From Massilistercora timonensis (GTDB lineage Bacteria; Bacillota; Clostridia; Lachnospirales; Lachnospiraceae): a stretch of DNA of 64,000 nt. A program made the position numbers and the translations under genes. Positions 7,634 to 16,706 of the stretch are shown here, piece by piece; within the stretch, counting starts at the first letter, position 1; each line of letters starts with the position of its first letter. The DNA is taken from the NCBI RefSeq assembly GCF_900312975.1, contig NZ_LT990039.1, positions 2,418,001-2,482,000 of the forward strand, read 5' to 3'. The notes below the pieces were generated by a model that searched no databases, was not told where the DNA came from, and saw only the letters and a list, made by a program, of their open reading frames with translations.

Positions 7634-9622
7634 GTGCAAAGGATCGGAGTATTCGTCTGTCACTGCGGCACAAATATCGCCGCAACGGTGGACGTAAAGA
7701 AAGTAGTAGAGATGGCTCTTCATGAACCAGGCGTGGTCCATGCGGAGGATTATCAGTATATGTGTTCCGAGGCCGGCCAGGAGAAGATCCTGAAAGCCGT
7801 GCAGGAGAAGAACTTAAGCGGCATCGTGGTGTGCTCCTGTTCCCCCCGGATGCACGAGACCACCTTCCGGAACGCGGCCCAGAAGGCGGGCTTAAACCCT
7901 TACATGGTAGAGATCGCCAATATCCGGGAGCACTGTTCCTGGATCCATAAGGATATGGAGGAGGCTACCAAGAAGGCCGTGATCCTGATGCGGGCGGCGG
8001 TGGCCAAGGTAAACTTAAATACACCCCTTCAGCCGGGAGAGAGCCGGGTGACCAAGCGGGCTTTGGTGATCGGCGGCGGCATCGCCGGCATCCAGACGGC
8101 GCTTGACATTGCGGACGCGGGATATCCGGTGGATATCGTAGAGAAAACCCCCAGTATCGGCGGAAGAATGTCCCAGCTTGACAAGACCTTCCCCACCCTG
8201 GACTGTTCCGCCTGTATCCTGACCCCGAAGATGGTGGAGGCCAACGCCCATCCCAACATCAACATCTATACCTACAGTGAAGTAGAGAAAGTCTCCGGGT
8301 TCGTGGGAGACTTCACGGTAGACATCCGCAAGAAGGCAAGAAGTGTGGACATGAGCAAATGTACCGGCTGTGGAGTCTGCCAGGAGAAATGTCCCAGTAA
8401 GAAGACGCCCAGCGAATTCAACCGGGGATTAAATAACCGGAGCGCCATCTATACTCCATTTGCCCAGGCCATCCCCAATGTACCGGTGATCGACCGGGAG
8501 GCCTGTATCAAGTTTAAGACCGGCAAATGCGGAATCTGCTCCAAGGTGTGCCAGGCAGGCGCTATCGACTATGAGCAGAAAGACGAGATCATCACTGAGA
8601 AATACGGCGCCATCGTGGTGGCTACCGGATTCGACATGATCAAGCTGGATGATTACGACGAGTATGCCTACAGCCAGAGCAAGGATGTGATCACCTCCCT
8701 GGAGCTGGAGCGGATCATGAACGCGGCGGGCCCCACCGGAGGCCATCTGGAGCGGCTCTCTGACGGGAAGGCTCCCAAAGAGATCGTGTTCATCCAGTGC
8801 GTGGGAAGCCGGTGCGCGGATCACAGAGGCAAAAGCTACTGTTCCAAGATCTGCTGCATGTACACCGCCAAGCACGCCATGCTGATCCGGGATAAGTATC
8901 CGGATGTAAATGTAACCGTATTCTATATCGATGTGCGGACTCCGGGCAAGAACTTTGACGAGTTCTACCGCCGGGCCGTGGAAGAATACGGTGTGAACTA
9001 TATCAAAGGCCAGGTGGGCAAAGTGATCCCTCAGCCGGACGGCAAGCTTCTGGTGCAGGGAGCGGACCTGCTGGACAACAAGCAGATCTTAAAGGAAGCG
9101 GACATGGTAGTCCTGGCGGCGGCCATCGAGCCAAACCCGGATGTGCGCAAGATCGCCACCATGCTCACCGCCAGCATTGATACCAATAATTTCCTGACTG
9201 AGGCCCACGCCAAGCTTCGTCCGGTAGAGTCCCCCACAGCGGGAGTCTTTCTCTCCGGCGTGTGCCAGGGGCCCAAAGATATTCCGGAGACGGTATCCCA
9301 GGCTGGAGCGGCGGCGGTGAAGGCCATCGGACTTCTGGCCAAGGATAAGCTTCTCACCAACCCCTGTACGGCTCATTCTGACGAACTGCTGTGCAACGGC
9401 TGTTCCCAGTGTGCCAACGTGTGTCCATACGGGGCCATTACCTATGAAGAGAAGGAAGTCAATGACCACGGGATCCGGGAAGTACGGCGCATTGCAGTGG
9501 TCAACGAGGCTCTCTGCCAGGGCTGCGGCGCCTGCACAGTCACCTGTCCTTCCGGCGCCATGGACCTGAAGGGATTTTCCAACAGACAGATTCTAGCGGA
9601 GGTAGATGCCATATGTCGATAG
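7634..9622 (+). CDS. hdrA: Heterodisulfide reductase-like subunit A (HdrA), flavin-bifurcating type
   Basis: The FAD and iron-sulfur core of the complex, 662 residues from the GTG at 7634, which has an AGGAGG site; an in-frame GTG at 7601 lies upstream of that site. The order is an N-terminal CHCGTN domain, a dinucleotide motif GGGIAGIQTALD near residue 146, cysteine motifs in the insert (CTGCGVCQEKCP and CGICSKVC), a second FAD half, and two C-terminal ferredoxin motifs CNGCSQCANVCP and CQGCGACTVTCP. In characterised complexes HdrA splits electron pairs so that ferredoxin is reduced with one and a higher-potential acceptor with the other. Overlaps flxD by ten bases. Confidence 0.92.
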   Translation: MQRIGVFVCHCGTNIAATVDVKKVVEMALHEPGVVHAEDYQYMCSEAGQEKILKAVQEKNLSGIVVCSCSPRMHETTFRNAAQKAGLNPYMVEIANIREHCSWIHKDMEEATKKAVILMRAAVAKVNLNTPLQPGESRVTKRALVIGGGIAGIQTALDIADAGYPVDIVEKTPSIGGRMSQLDKTFPTLDCSACILTPKMVEANAHPNINIYTYSEVEKVSGFVGDFTVDIRKKARSVDMSKCTGCGVCQEKCPSKKTPSEFNRGLNNRSAIYTPFAQAIPNVPVIDREACIKFKTGKCGICSKVCQAGAIDYEQKDEIITEKYGAIVVATGFDMIKLDDYDEYAYSQSKDVITSLELERIMNAAGPTGGHLERLSDGKAPKEIVFIQCVGSRCADHRGKSYCSKICCMYTAKHAMLIRDKYPDVNVTVFYIDVRTPGKNFDEFYRRAVEEYGVNYIKGQVGKVIPQPDGKLLVQGADLLDNKQILKEADMVVLAAAIEPNPDVRKIATMLTASIDTNNFLTEAHAKLRPVESPTAGVFLSGVCQGPKDIPETVSQAGAAAVKAIGLLAKDKLLTNPCTAHSDELLCNGCSQCANVCPYGAITYEEKEVNDHGIREVRRIAVVNEALCQGCGACTVTCPSGAMDLKGFSNRQILAEVDAICR

Positions 9623-10059
9623 AAGCAAAAGAAGAATTCAGGCCTAAGATCGTGGCTTTCTGCTGCAACTGGTGCAGCTACGCCGGCGCGGATCTGGCAG
9701 GCAGCAGCCGCCTTTCTTACTCCGCGGACGTGAAGATCATCCGGGTACCCTGTTCCTGCCGGGTGAATCCCATGTTTATCCTGCGGGCCTTTGAAAGAGG
9801 GGCGGACGGCGTGATCATCTGCGGATGCCATCCCGGCGACTGCCACTATACCTCAGGAAACTACTATGCAAGGCGGAGGATGACACTTCTTTTCTCCATG
9901 CTGGACTTCATCGGCGTGGAGAACGGACGGACCCGGGTAGAGTGGGTATCCGCGGCGGAAGGAGTGAAATTCTCCCAGACCATGCATGAGTTTGTAGACA
10001 AGATCACTTCCCTTGGGAAGAATGTAAGATTGGAGGATTTAAGATGCAGGAAATCGTAA
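9613..10059 (+). CDS. flxD: FlxD / MvhD-like electron transfer subunit
   Basis: A 148-residue protein of the MvhD family, which passes electrons from a hydrogenase or NADH module to HdrA through a [2Fe-2S] cluster. Cysteine-rich patches CCNWCSYAGAD, VPCSCRVN and CGCHPGDCHY are all present. Its ATG lies inside the end of hdrA and its stop lies inside the start of the next gene, so the three are translationally linked. Confidence 0.9.
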   Translation: MSIEAKEEFRPKIVAFCCNWCSYAGADLAGSSRLSYSADVKIIRVPCSCRVNPMFILRAFERGADGVIICGCHPGDCHYTSGNYYARRRMTLLFSMLDFIGVENGRTRVEWVSAAEGVKFSQTMHEFVDKITSLGKNVRLEDLRCRKS

Positions 10060-11018
10060 AACGGGCGAAAGAACTCCTGGCCGACGGAACCGTGAACCGG
10101 GTGCTGGGATGGAAAGCCGGCGACCTGCCTTATAATCCGGAACCGGCTTATTTTGAGAAAGAAGAAGACCTGGAAGAGTTCGTATACAACGGGTTCTGCG
10201 GGGCGAATTTGAGCAAATATATGATCGAGGCTTCCAAGCTTCCGGGAAAGACTCTGGTATTCTTAAAGCCCTGTGACACCTACAGTTTCCAGCAGCTGAT
10301 GAAAGAGCACCGGGTAGACCGGGAGAAAGCCTACATCATCGGCGTGGGCTGCAAGGGCAAGCTGGACATTGAGAAGATCCGCAAGATGGGGATCAAGGGG
10401 ATCAAAAGTATCCGTGGAGCTGAACTTGAGGATGCGGCTGAGACCCTGACTATTGAGACCCTTTACGGAGAGAAGGAAGTTGCCTACAAGGATGCCATGC
10501 TAGAGCGGTGCCACGTCTGTAAGGGAAAGGACCACATGATCTTCGACGAGATCATCGGAGAGTCCAAAGAGACCAAAGACGGGGACCGGTTCGCGGAAGT
10601 AGAGCGGATCGAGGCCATGAGCCCGGAAGAGAAGTTCGCCTTCTTCCAGAAGGAACTGAGCAAATGCATCCGCTGCAACGCCTGCCGGAATGTATGTCCG
10701 GCCTGCAGCTGCCGCAAATGCGTCTTTGACAGCAACAAATTTGACAGCGCCCAGAAGGCCAACGTGGATTCCTTTGAGGAAAAGATGTTCCACATCATCC
10801 GGGCCTTCCATGTGGCGGGACGGTGTACCGACTGCGGCGAGTGCAGCCGAGTATGTCCGCAGGGGATCCCCCTTCATCTTTTCAACCGGAAGTTCATCAA
10901 AGATATCGATGAACTGTACGGAGAGTATCAGGCGGGCGCAGACCTTGAGGAGAGAGGCCCCCTGACCAGTTACCAGTTGGACGACGCAGAGCCTGGGATC
11001 GTGGCGGAAAGGAGTTAG
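10044..11018 (+). CDS. flxC: FlxC-like iron-sulfur protein
   Basis: A 324-residue soluble protein. The first 190 residues resemble the F420-hydrogenase beta-like region found in FlxC and related proteins (LVFLKPCDTYS, GVGCKGKL); the rest carries two [4Fe-4S] motifs, CIRCNACRNVCPACSC and CTDCGECSRVCPQG. In the FlxABCD-HdrABC clusters of sulfate reducers and clostridia this subunit lies between the NADH subunit and the MvhD-like subunit. The assignment rests on these motifs and on gene order. Confidence 0.75.
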   Translation: MQEIVKRAKELLADGTVNRVLGWKAGDLPYNPEPAYFEKEEDLEEFVYNGFCGANLSKYMIEASKLPGKTLVFLKPCDTYSFQQLMKEHRVDREKAYIIGVGCKGKLDIEKIRKMGIKGIKSIRGAELEDAAETLTIETLYGEKEVAYKDAMLERCHVCKGKDHMIFDEIIGESKETKDGDRFAEVERIEAMSPEEKFAFFQKELSKCIRCNACRNVCPACSCRKCVFDSNKFDSAQKANVDSFEEKMFHIIRAFHVAGRCTDCGECSRVCPQGIPLHLFNRKFIKDIDELYGEYQAGADLEERGPLTSYQLDDAEPGIVAERS

Positions 11019-11021
11019 GGC

Positions 11022-12068
11022 ATGTATAAGATAAAACGAGAAGATCTGCCTGCATTATTCCAGAAGATCGCCGCAGATCAGGAATTATATCTGCCGGTCC
11101 GCACTGCAGATCAGACCAATTTCGGCGTGTGGAGAGAAGAGGCAGAGGTGGACCTTGACACTTTGAAGACCGTGAAGTCTCCCAAGGACGTATTCTTTCC
11201 CCAGAGCGAGACCCTGTATACCTGTTATCGGGAGGGAAAGAAGTTAAGCGTAGAACCGGAGACCCTGAAGGAACAGGATTTCGTGGTGTTTGGCATGAAA
11301 GCCTGCGACATAAAAGGAGTGGAAGTACTGGACCGGGTATTCCTTTCTGACCCGATTGACACCTTCTACGCTGCAAGAAGAGAACACGGTACCATCGTCG
11401 CCCTGGCCTGTCATGAGCCGGAAGAGACCTGCTTCTGCAAGGTGTTCGGCGTGGACGCGGCCCATCCGGCGGCAGACGTGGCAGCCTGGATGGTGGAGGA
11501 CACCCTGTACTGGAAGCCGGAGACAGAGAAAGGACAGAAGCTGACGGAAAAGCTGGCAGATCTCCTGGAGAAGGCAGGGGATGCCGGAAGTGAAAAAGCA
11601 GTGGCAGAAGAAGAGGAGAAGATCCGCTCCATCATCGAGGAGCTTCCCTACTCTCATCTTTCCCTGGAAGGATGGAACGGGGACGTGCTGATGGAGAAGT
11701 TTGAGTCGCCTCTGTGGGAGGAACTCTACAAATCCTGTCTGGCCTGCGGCACCTGCACTTTCGTGTGCCCCACCTGCCAGTGCTACGACATCAAGGACTA
11801 TGACACCGGACACGGGGTACAGCGCTACCGTTGCTGGGATTCCTGCATGTATTCGGATTTCACCATGATGGCCCACGGCAATAACCGGACCAGCCAGAAG
11901 GAGCGGTTCCGCCAGCGGTTCATGCACAAGCTGGTGTATTTCCCGGCCAACAATGACGGGATGTACTCCTGCGTAGGCTGCGGCCGGTGCGTGGAGAAAT
12001 GTCCGGCGTCCCTGAATATCGTGAAGGTGGTAAAAGCATTTCAGGAAAAGGAGGGGGCAAAGGCATGA
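11022..12068 (+). CDS. flxB: FlxB-like iron-sulfur protein (AsrA-like fold)
   Basis: Soluble 348-residue protein with two C-terminal [4Fe-4S] motifs, CLACGTCTFVCPTCQC and CVGCGRCVEKCPASLN. Such proteins are often named anaerobic sulfite reductase subunit A, but no siroheme-binding AsrC is present and the neighbours are Hdr and Flx genes. The likely role is to relay electrons between the NADH-oxidising FlxA and the FlxC/FlxD side. A stretch rich in Glu and Lys (residues 180-205) looks like a flexible loop. The stop overlaps the start of flxA in ATGA. Confidence 0.8.
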   Translation: MYKIKREDLPALFQKIAADQELYLPVRTADQTNFGVWREEAEVDLDTLKTVKSPKDVFFPQSETLYTCYREGKKLSVEPETLKEQDFVVFGMKACDIKGVEVLDRVFLSDPIDTFYAARREHGTIVALACHEPEETCFCKVFGVDAAHPAADVAAWMVEDTLYWKPETEKGQKLTEKLADLLEKAGDAGSEKAVAEEEEKIRSIIEELPYSHLSLEGWNGDVLMEKFESPLWEELYKSCLACGTCTFVCPTCQCYDIKDYDTGHGVQRYRCWDSCMYSDFTMMAHGNNRTSQKERFRQRFMHKLVYFPANNDGMYSCVGCGRCVEKCPASLNIVKVVKAFQEKEGAKA

Positions 12069-12919
12069 GCGAATGTACCTGTCATAAGAATTATCAATTA
12101 GATACTTTGATCCCGCAGGTGGGAGTGATCACCGACATCCGGGAAGAAACGCCGGATGTCAAAACCTTCCGGGTGAATGCGCCGGAAGGCGGAAAGCTTT
12201 TCGAGCATATGCCGGGCCAGTGCGCCATGCTGTGCGTCCCGGGAGTCAGCGAGGGAATGTTTTCTATCACATCTTCCCCTACCAATCGGGAATATCAGGA
12301 ATTCAGCATTAAGAAATGCGGCGTCCTCACCGATTATCTTCACAGCCTGGAGGTAGGAGATGAGATCACCGTGCGTGGCCCCTATGGAAACCATTTTCCG
12401 GTGGAAGATAAGCTTCTTGGGAAGAATCTTCTGTTTATCGCCGGCGGTATCGGCCTTGCGCCACTTAGGTCCGTGATCAACTATGTGCTGGATAACCGGG
12501 AGAAATACGGAACCGTGGATATCGTCTACGGATCCCGCTCCGCGGAAGACCTGGTACAGTTAAAGGAAATCCAGGAAGTGTGGATGAAGGCGGAGGGCGT
12601 GAACGTCCATCTGACCATCGACCGGGAGGAAGAAGGCTGGGACGGTCACGTGGGATTTGTCCCCAACTACGTAAAAGAACTTGGCTTTGACGTAGACAAG
12701 ACCGTGCTGGTGTGCGGACCGCCCATCATGATCAAATTCACCCTGGCAGGCCTGGAAGAGCTGGGCTTCTCACGGGAGCAGGTCTACACCACCCTGGAAC
12801 TTCGGATGAAGTGCGGCGTAGGCAAATGCGGAAGATGTAACATTGGATCAAAATATGTGTGCAAAGACGGCCCCGTATTCCGCTGCGACGAGATCGACGA
12901 AATGCCAGACGAGTATTAA
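12065..12919 (+). CDS. flxA: FlxA-like NAD(P)H oxidoreductase subunit
   Basis: FAD- and NAD(P)-binding protein of the ferredoxin-NADP reductase / PyrK family, 284 residues from the ATG at 12065, which has a GGAGGG site and overlaps the flxB stop. Visible are the FAD region (FSITSSPTN), GGIGLAPLRS for the nucleotide, VCGPPIM, and a C-terminal [2Fe-2S] motif KCGVGKCGRCNIG with a later Cys. It should be the entry point where NADH is oxidised. A reading frame extending upstream to 11987 overlaps flxB fully and has no ribosome site. AsrB is the other common name for this fold. Confidence 0.85.
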   Translation: MSECTCHKNYQLDTLIPQVGVITDIREETPDVKTFRVNAPEGGKLFEHMPGQCAMLCVPGVSEGMFSITSSPTNREYQEFSIKKCGVLTDYLHSLEVGDEITVRGPYGNHFPVEDKLLGKNLLFIAGGIGLAPLRSVINYVLDNREKYGTVDIVYGSRSAEDLVQLKEIQEVWMKAEGVNVHLTIDREEEGWDGHVGFVPNYVKELGFDVDKTVLVCGPPIMIKFTLAGLEELGFSREQVYTTLELRMKCGVGKCGRCNIGSKYVCKDGPVFRCDEIDEMPDEY

Positions 12920-12927
12920 AGGGATAA

Positions 12928-13055
12928 GGCAGTGCGCGGACGGCTTTCAGACGGATGGCGCGAGCTTGCTCGCAGACAGACGGTCTGGGAGACGGGTGCG
13001 GAAGGGGCGATAGCCCCTGGGATCCGGCTGCGCAGTCAGGCGGATCCGGCACTGC
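12928..13055 (+). other. Structured intergenic element between flxA and frdB
   Basis: In an operon whose genes otherwise abut, 232 bases separate flxA from frdB. The segment can fold as a cloverleaf: an outer stem GCAGTGC (12929-12935) with GCACTGC (13049-13055) encloses CAGAC/GTCTG (12948-12952, 12983-12987) around GCGAGC/GCTCGC (12960-12973), then AGGGGC/GCCCCT (13003-13018), then GGATCCG/CGGATCC (13020-13047). No T-run follows, so it is not an ordinary terminator. It may be an RNA processing or attenuation site, or an intergenic repeat. Confidence 0.45.
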
Positions 13056-13151
13056 AGGATAAACGGGCCAACTTTATAGACATGTGAAACTCAACCGAGA
13101 TGGAGCGTAAGCGGAATCGAGGTTGAAGCACCAGGAAAGGAACGAACACTC

Positions 13152-13826
13152 ATGGAAAACATGGTAAACGTATATTTTTTCGGAAAGAAATACACGGTTC
13201 CCGCTGACCTGACCATTATGACGGCCATGGAATACGCCGGGTATGAACTGAAGCGGGGCTGCGGCTGCCGACATGGATTTTGCGGCGCCTGCGCCACCAT
13301 TTACCGGATCAAGGGAAAGAATGAGTTAAAGACCGGGCTTGCCTGTCAGACCCAGGTGGAAGAGGGCATGTATGTAGCAAGCATTCCTTATTTCCCCACA
13401 GACAAGCGGACTTATGACATGGAAGAGATCCGTCCTGAGCAGCGGATCATGATGGAGCTTTATCCGGAGATTTACAGCTGCATCGGCTGCAACGCCTGTA
13501 CCAAGGCATGTACCCAGGATCTGAATGTAATGCAGTACATCGCCTACGCCCAGCGGGGCGAGTTTGAGAAATGCGCGGAGGAATCCTTCGACTGTATCGG
13601 CTGCGGCTGCTGTTCCGTGCGCTGCCCGGCGGGGATCTCCCATCCCATGGTTGGACTTCTGGCAAGACGTCTTACCGGGAAATACATTGCGCCCAAGGCA
13701 GAGCATCTTACTAACCGGGTGGAGGAGATCCATCACGGAGAATATGATCAGCTGATCGAGCAGATCATGGAGAAGCCCATCGAGGAAATGCAGGAACTTT
13801 ACAATAACAGAGAGATCGAGAAGTAG
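13152..13826 (+). CDS. frdB: Fumarate reductase iron-sulfur subunit, soluble type
   Basis: A 224-residue SdhB/FrdB-like protein: an N-terminal [2Fe-2S] ferredoxin domain (RGCGCRHGFCGAC, then a Cys near residue 62) and two C-terminal four-Cys motifs, CIGCNACTKAC and CIGCGCCSVRCPAG, which suggest two [4Fe-4S] clusters. It lacks the C-terminal CCG domain of methanogen thiol:fumarate reductase TfrB; separate CCG domains occur in HdrB of the same operon. There is no membrane anchor gene (FrdC/D). It should carry electrons to the flavoprotein encoded 14 bases downstream. Confidence 0.82.
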   Translation: MENMVNVYFFGKKYTVPADLTIMTAMEYAGYELKRGCGCRHGFCGACATIYRIKGKNELKTGLACQTQVEEGMYVASIPYFPTDKRTYDMEEIRPEQRIMMELYPEIYSCIGCNACTKACTQDLNVMQYIAYAQRGEFEKCAEESFDCIGCGCCSVRCPAGISHPMVGLLARRLTGKYIAPKAEHLTNRVEEIHHGEYDQLIEQIMEKPIEEMQELYNNREIEK

Positions 13827-13840
13827 GAGGAGGGAAGACC

Positions 13841-15442
13841 ATGTTTACACCGGAAATGATGGAATCCGTGAAGAAAGTCGAGGCTACCCGGGCAGAACGT
13901 ATGAAGACCGAGCCCAGGCGGATGACCGCGGAAGAAAAAGACACGCTCCTTAAGGAATTCCATCCGGATTACCGTACAGAAGCATTCAAAGAGATCAAGA
14001 TCGGCCCCAACAAAGGGCAGAAGGCGCCGGAAGAGCTGGTGCACCTTCTCCACTCCAACAGCCGCCTGTTAGGCGAAGAGATCGACCTTGAGAAGGTGGA
14101 TTATGACGTGGACGTGCTGGTGATCGGCGGCGGCGGCGCAGGCGCTTCCGCGGCTATTGAGGCAAATGAAGCCGGGGCGGATGTGATGATCGTCACCAAG
14201 CTTCGGATCGGCGACGCCAACACCATGATGGCAGAGGGCGGCATCCAGGCGGCGGACAAGGAAAATGATTCTCCGGTCCAGCATTATCTGGACGCTTTTG
14301 GCGGCGGACATTTTGCCGCAAGGCCGGAACTTCTGAAGCGGCTGGTCATGGAGGCGCCGGACGCCATCCAGTGGCTCAATGATCTGGGCGTAATGTTTGA
14401 TAAAGATGAAAACGGACGGATGATCACCACCCACGGCGGCGGAACTTCCAGAAAGCGGATGCACGCCTGCAAGGACTACTCCGGGGCGGAGATCATGCGG
14501 ACCCTGCGGGATGAAGTGATCAACCGGCAGATCCCGGTAGTGGAATTTACCGCTGCAGTGGAACTGATCAAGGACGAGAAAGGCCAGGTCGCGGGAGCAG
14601 TCCTGCAGAATCTGGAGACCGGCGATTACCTGGTGGCACGGGCCAAGACCGTGATCATCGCCACCGGAGGCGCGGGACGGATGCATTATCAGGGATTCCC
14701 CACCTCCAACCATTACGGAGCAACCGCAGACGGCCTGATCCTGGGATACCGGGCGGGGGCGCCCCTCCTTTACCAGGACACCATCCAGTACCATCCCACC
14801 GGCGTGGCATTTCCATCCCAGATCTACGGCGCGCTGGTAACAGAGAAGGTGCGTTCCCTGGGAGCACAGCTGATCAACGTGGAGGGCGAGGCCTTCATGC
14901 ATCCGCTGGAGACACGCGACGTGGCAGCTGCAGGGATCATCCGGGAATGTACGGCAAGAGGAAAAGGTGTGGACACCCCTCTTGGCAGCGGTGTGTGGCT
15001 GGATACGCCCATGATCGAGGAACTGGGCGGAGAAGGTACCATTGAGAAGCGGATCCCGGCTATGCTGCGGATGTATCTTCGCTATGACATTGATATGCGT
15101 AAAGTCCCGATCCTGGTTTACCCCACCCTTCATTATCAGAACGGCGGGCTGGAGATCGGCGGCGACGGATTTACCAAAGTGATGGATAATCTTCTGGTGG
15201 CCGGAGAGGCGGTAGGCGGAATCCATGGAAGAAACCGTCTTATGGGAAATTCTCTTCTGGACATCATTGTATTTGGCCGCAATGCGGGAAAAGCCGCGGC
15301 GGCGAAGGCGAAGCAGGTGGAGATCGGGACTATGAACCTGGATCATCTGCAGGCTTACGCGGAGGAGCTGAAAAAGGCAGGACTGGAGACCGGCGATGTA
15401 TCGCCGCTTCTGCTTCCCAAATATGCGAGACACGAGAGATAA
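13841..15442 (+). CDS. frdA: Fumarate reductase flavoprotein subunit
   Basis: A 533-residue FAD flavoprotein of the succinate dehydrogenase / fumarate reductase / L-aspartate oxidase family. After a charged N-terminal extension of about 90 residues comes the FAD loop VIGGGGAGASAA (94-105), then MMAEGGIQAA, HGGGTSRKR, ATGGAGRMHYQG, the active-site region YHPTGV, ECTARGKG with its Arg, HYQNGG, and GRNRLMGNSLLD near the end. No signal peptide is seen, so it is cytoplasmic. With fumarase and malate dehydrogenase in the same operon, fumarate reduction to succinate is the best reading; aspartate oxidase is less likely because no NadA or NadC is present. Confidence 0.82.
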   Translation: MFTPEMMESVKKVEATRAERMKTEPRRMTAEEKDTLLKEFHPDYRTEAFKEIKIGPNKGQKAPEELVHLLHSNSRLLGEEIDLEKVDYDVDVLVIGGGGAGASAAIEANEAGADVMIVTKLRIGDANTMMAEGGIQAADKENDSPVQHYLDAFGGGHFAARPELLKRLVMEAPDAIQWLNDLGVMFDKDENGRMITTHGGGTSRKRMHACKDYSGAEIMRTLRDEVINRQIPVVEFTAAVELIKDEKGQVAGAVLQNLETGDYLVARAKTVIIATGGAGRMHYQGFPTSNHYGATADGLILGYRAGAPLLYQDTIQYHPTGVAFPSQIYGALVTEKVRSLGAQLINVEGEAFMHPLETRDVAAAGIIRECTARGKGVDTPLGSGVWLDTPMIEELGGEGTIEKRIPAMLRMYLRYDIDMRKVPILVYPTLHYQNGGLEIGGDGFTKVMDNLLVAGEAVGGIHGRNRLMGNSLLDIIVFGRNAGKAAAAKAKQVEIGTMNLDHLQAYAEELKKAGLETGDVSPLLLPKYARHER

Positions 15443-15476
15443 CAGGCTGTAAAAAGAGAAGGGAAGGGATGAAACA

Positions 15477-16640
15477 GTGGGAATTGTGACCTGGTTTCAG
15501 GAGAGTGTATTGGGAAATACACTGATGATCGTATTTTTGGTGGCCGTCATCGGCTACCTGGTAGGAAGTATCAAGATCCGGGGAGTAGAGCTGGGAACAG
15601 CCGGAGTCCTTCTGGTGGCTCTGGTATTCGGGCATTTTGGATTTGAAGCGCCGGATCTGGTAAGAGAACTGGGACTGATCTGTTTCGTGACTTCCGTGGG
15701 ATTTATCGCAGGCCCCAAGTTTTTCCGAAATTTTAAGATCAACGCCAGATCCTATATCCTGCTGGGTGCTATTATCATTATCATCGGCGCCCTGACGACG
15801 ATCGGGATCATTGAGATCGCCGGCGTACCTTCCGATGTCAGCGTGGGAATGATGGCAGGGGCGCTTACCAGCACGCCGGGACTGGCGGCGGCCATTGATG
15901 CTACCGGATCCGTCCATGCCTCTGTAGGGTACGGCATCGCCTATCCCTTTGGCGTGGTGGGCGTGGTGCTGTTCGTGCAGCTGGTGCCCAAGTTTCTGAA
16001 GACCGACATGGCGGCGGAGCGGGCTCGGTTTGAGGCGGCCCAGAACGTGGGAGACGAGGAGTTCCGCAAGACGAAGAAGGAAGAATTGTTCTACGCGGAC
16101 AGCATGGGCTTTTTCCCCTTCGCCCTGGCCATCGTGCTGGGGATCATCCTGGCCAAGATCGTGATCCCCCTTCCCGGAGGAGCAGAATTTTCCCTGGGAA
16201 CCTCCGGCGGGCCGCTGATCGCAGGATTGATCCTGGGACATTTCGGGAAGATCGGAAGGTTGAGCATGAAGGTGGAGAAGCATGTGCTGGAGTGCCTGCG
16301 GGAGTTCGGCCTGGCCCTCTTCCTCATCGGAGCCGGTGTGGAGGCCGGCGCGGGATTTGTGGAGATCCTCCGGGAAGAAGGACTGGTGCTGTTCATCTAC
16401 GGTGCGCTGATCACCCTGATCCCCATGCTTGTAGGATATTTTTTCGCCGCGAAGGTGCTGAAGCTGAGCCTCTTCAACAGCCTGGGCTCCATCTGCGGCG
16501 GTATGACCAGTACCCCGGCTCTGGGAACCCTGATCCGGGTGACCGAGACCGACGATGTGGCAAGCGCTTATGCGGCCACTTATCCGGTGGCTCTGGTATT
16601 CGTAGTGCTGGGCTGCCAGTTTATTGGGATCTTTCTGTAG
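15477..16640 (+). CDS. AspT/YidE-family transporter, candidate succinate exporter
   Basis: Membrane protein of 387 residues with two copies of the AspT/YidE/YbjL duplicated membrane domain; GALTSTPGL in the first half matches GGMTSTPAL in the second. The RCK (TrkA-C) domains found between the halves in many relatives are missing, leaving only a short charged loop. This aspartate:alanine exchanger family includes a known succinate exporter of Corynebacterium (SucE). Lying between fumarate reductase and fumarase genes, it most likely exports succinate or exchanges C4-dicarboxylates. The start is GTG at 15477 after a GGGAAGGGA site. Confidence 0.8.
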   Translation: MGIVTWFQESVLGNTLMIVFLVAVIGYLVGSIKIRGVELGTAGVLLVALVFGHFGFEAPDLVRELGLICFVTSVGFIAGPKFFRNFKINARSYILLGAIIIIIGALTTIGIIEIAGVPSDVSVGMMAGALTSTPGLAAAIDATGSVHASVGYGIAYPFGVVGVVLFVQLVPKFLKTDMAAERARFEAAQNVGDEEFRKTKKEELFYADSMGFFPFALAIVLGIILAKIVIPLPGGAEFSLGTSGGPLIAGLILGHFGKIGRLSMKVEKHVLECLREFGLALFLIGAGVEAGAGFVEILREEGLVLFIYGALITLIPMLVGYFFAAKVLKLSLFNSLGSICGGMTSTPALGTLIRVTETDDVASAYAATYPVALVFVVLGCQFIGIFL

Positions 16641-16706
16641 ATTCTATAGACTTTAGGGGTATGACTGGGTTATGATAAAAAAAGAGTGTTGAAAGGAGTG
16701 GTATTC

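Noticed and set aside
11022..12919. Anaerobic sulfite reductase subunits AsrA and AsrB
   Set aside because: No AsrC or siroheme-binding protein is present; the genes sit in hdrBCA-flxDCBA order.
14069..15433. Antisense 454-codon frame opposite frdA
   Set aside because: It is a shadow of a GC-rich gene with clear family motifs on the plus strand; no ribosome site or family match is visible.
13841..15442. L-aspartate oxidase (NadB)
   Set aside because: The family is the same, but no nadA or nadC is nearby and the gene follows an iron-sulfur subunit typical of fumarate reductase.
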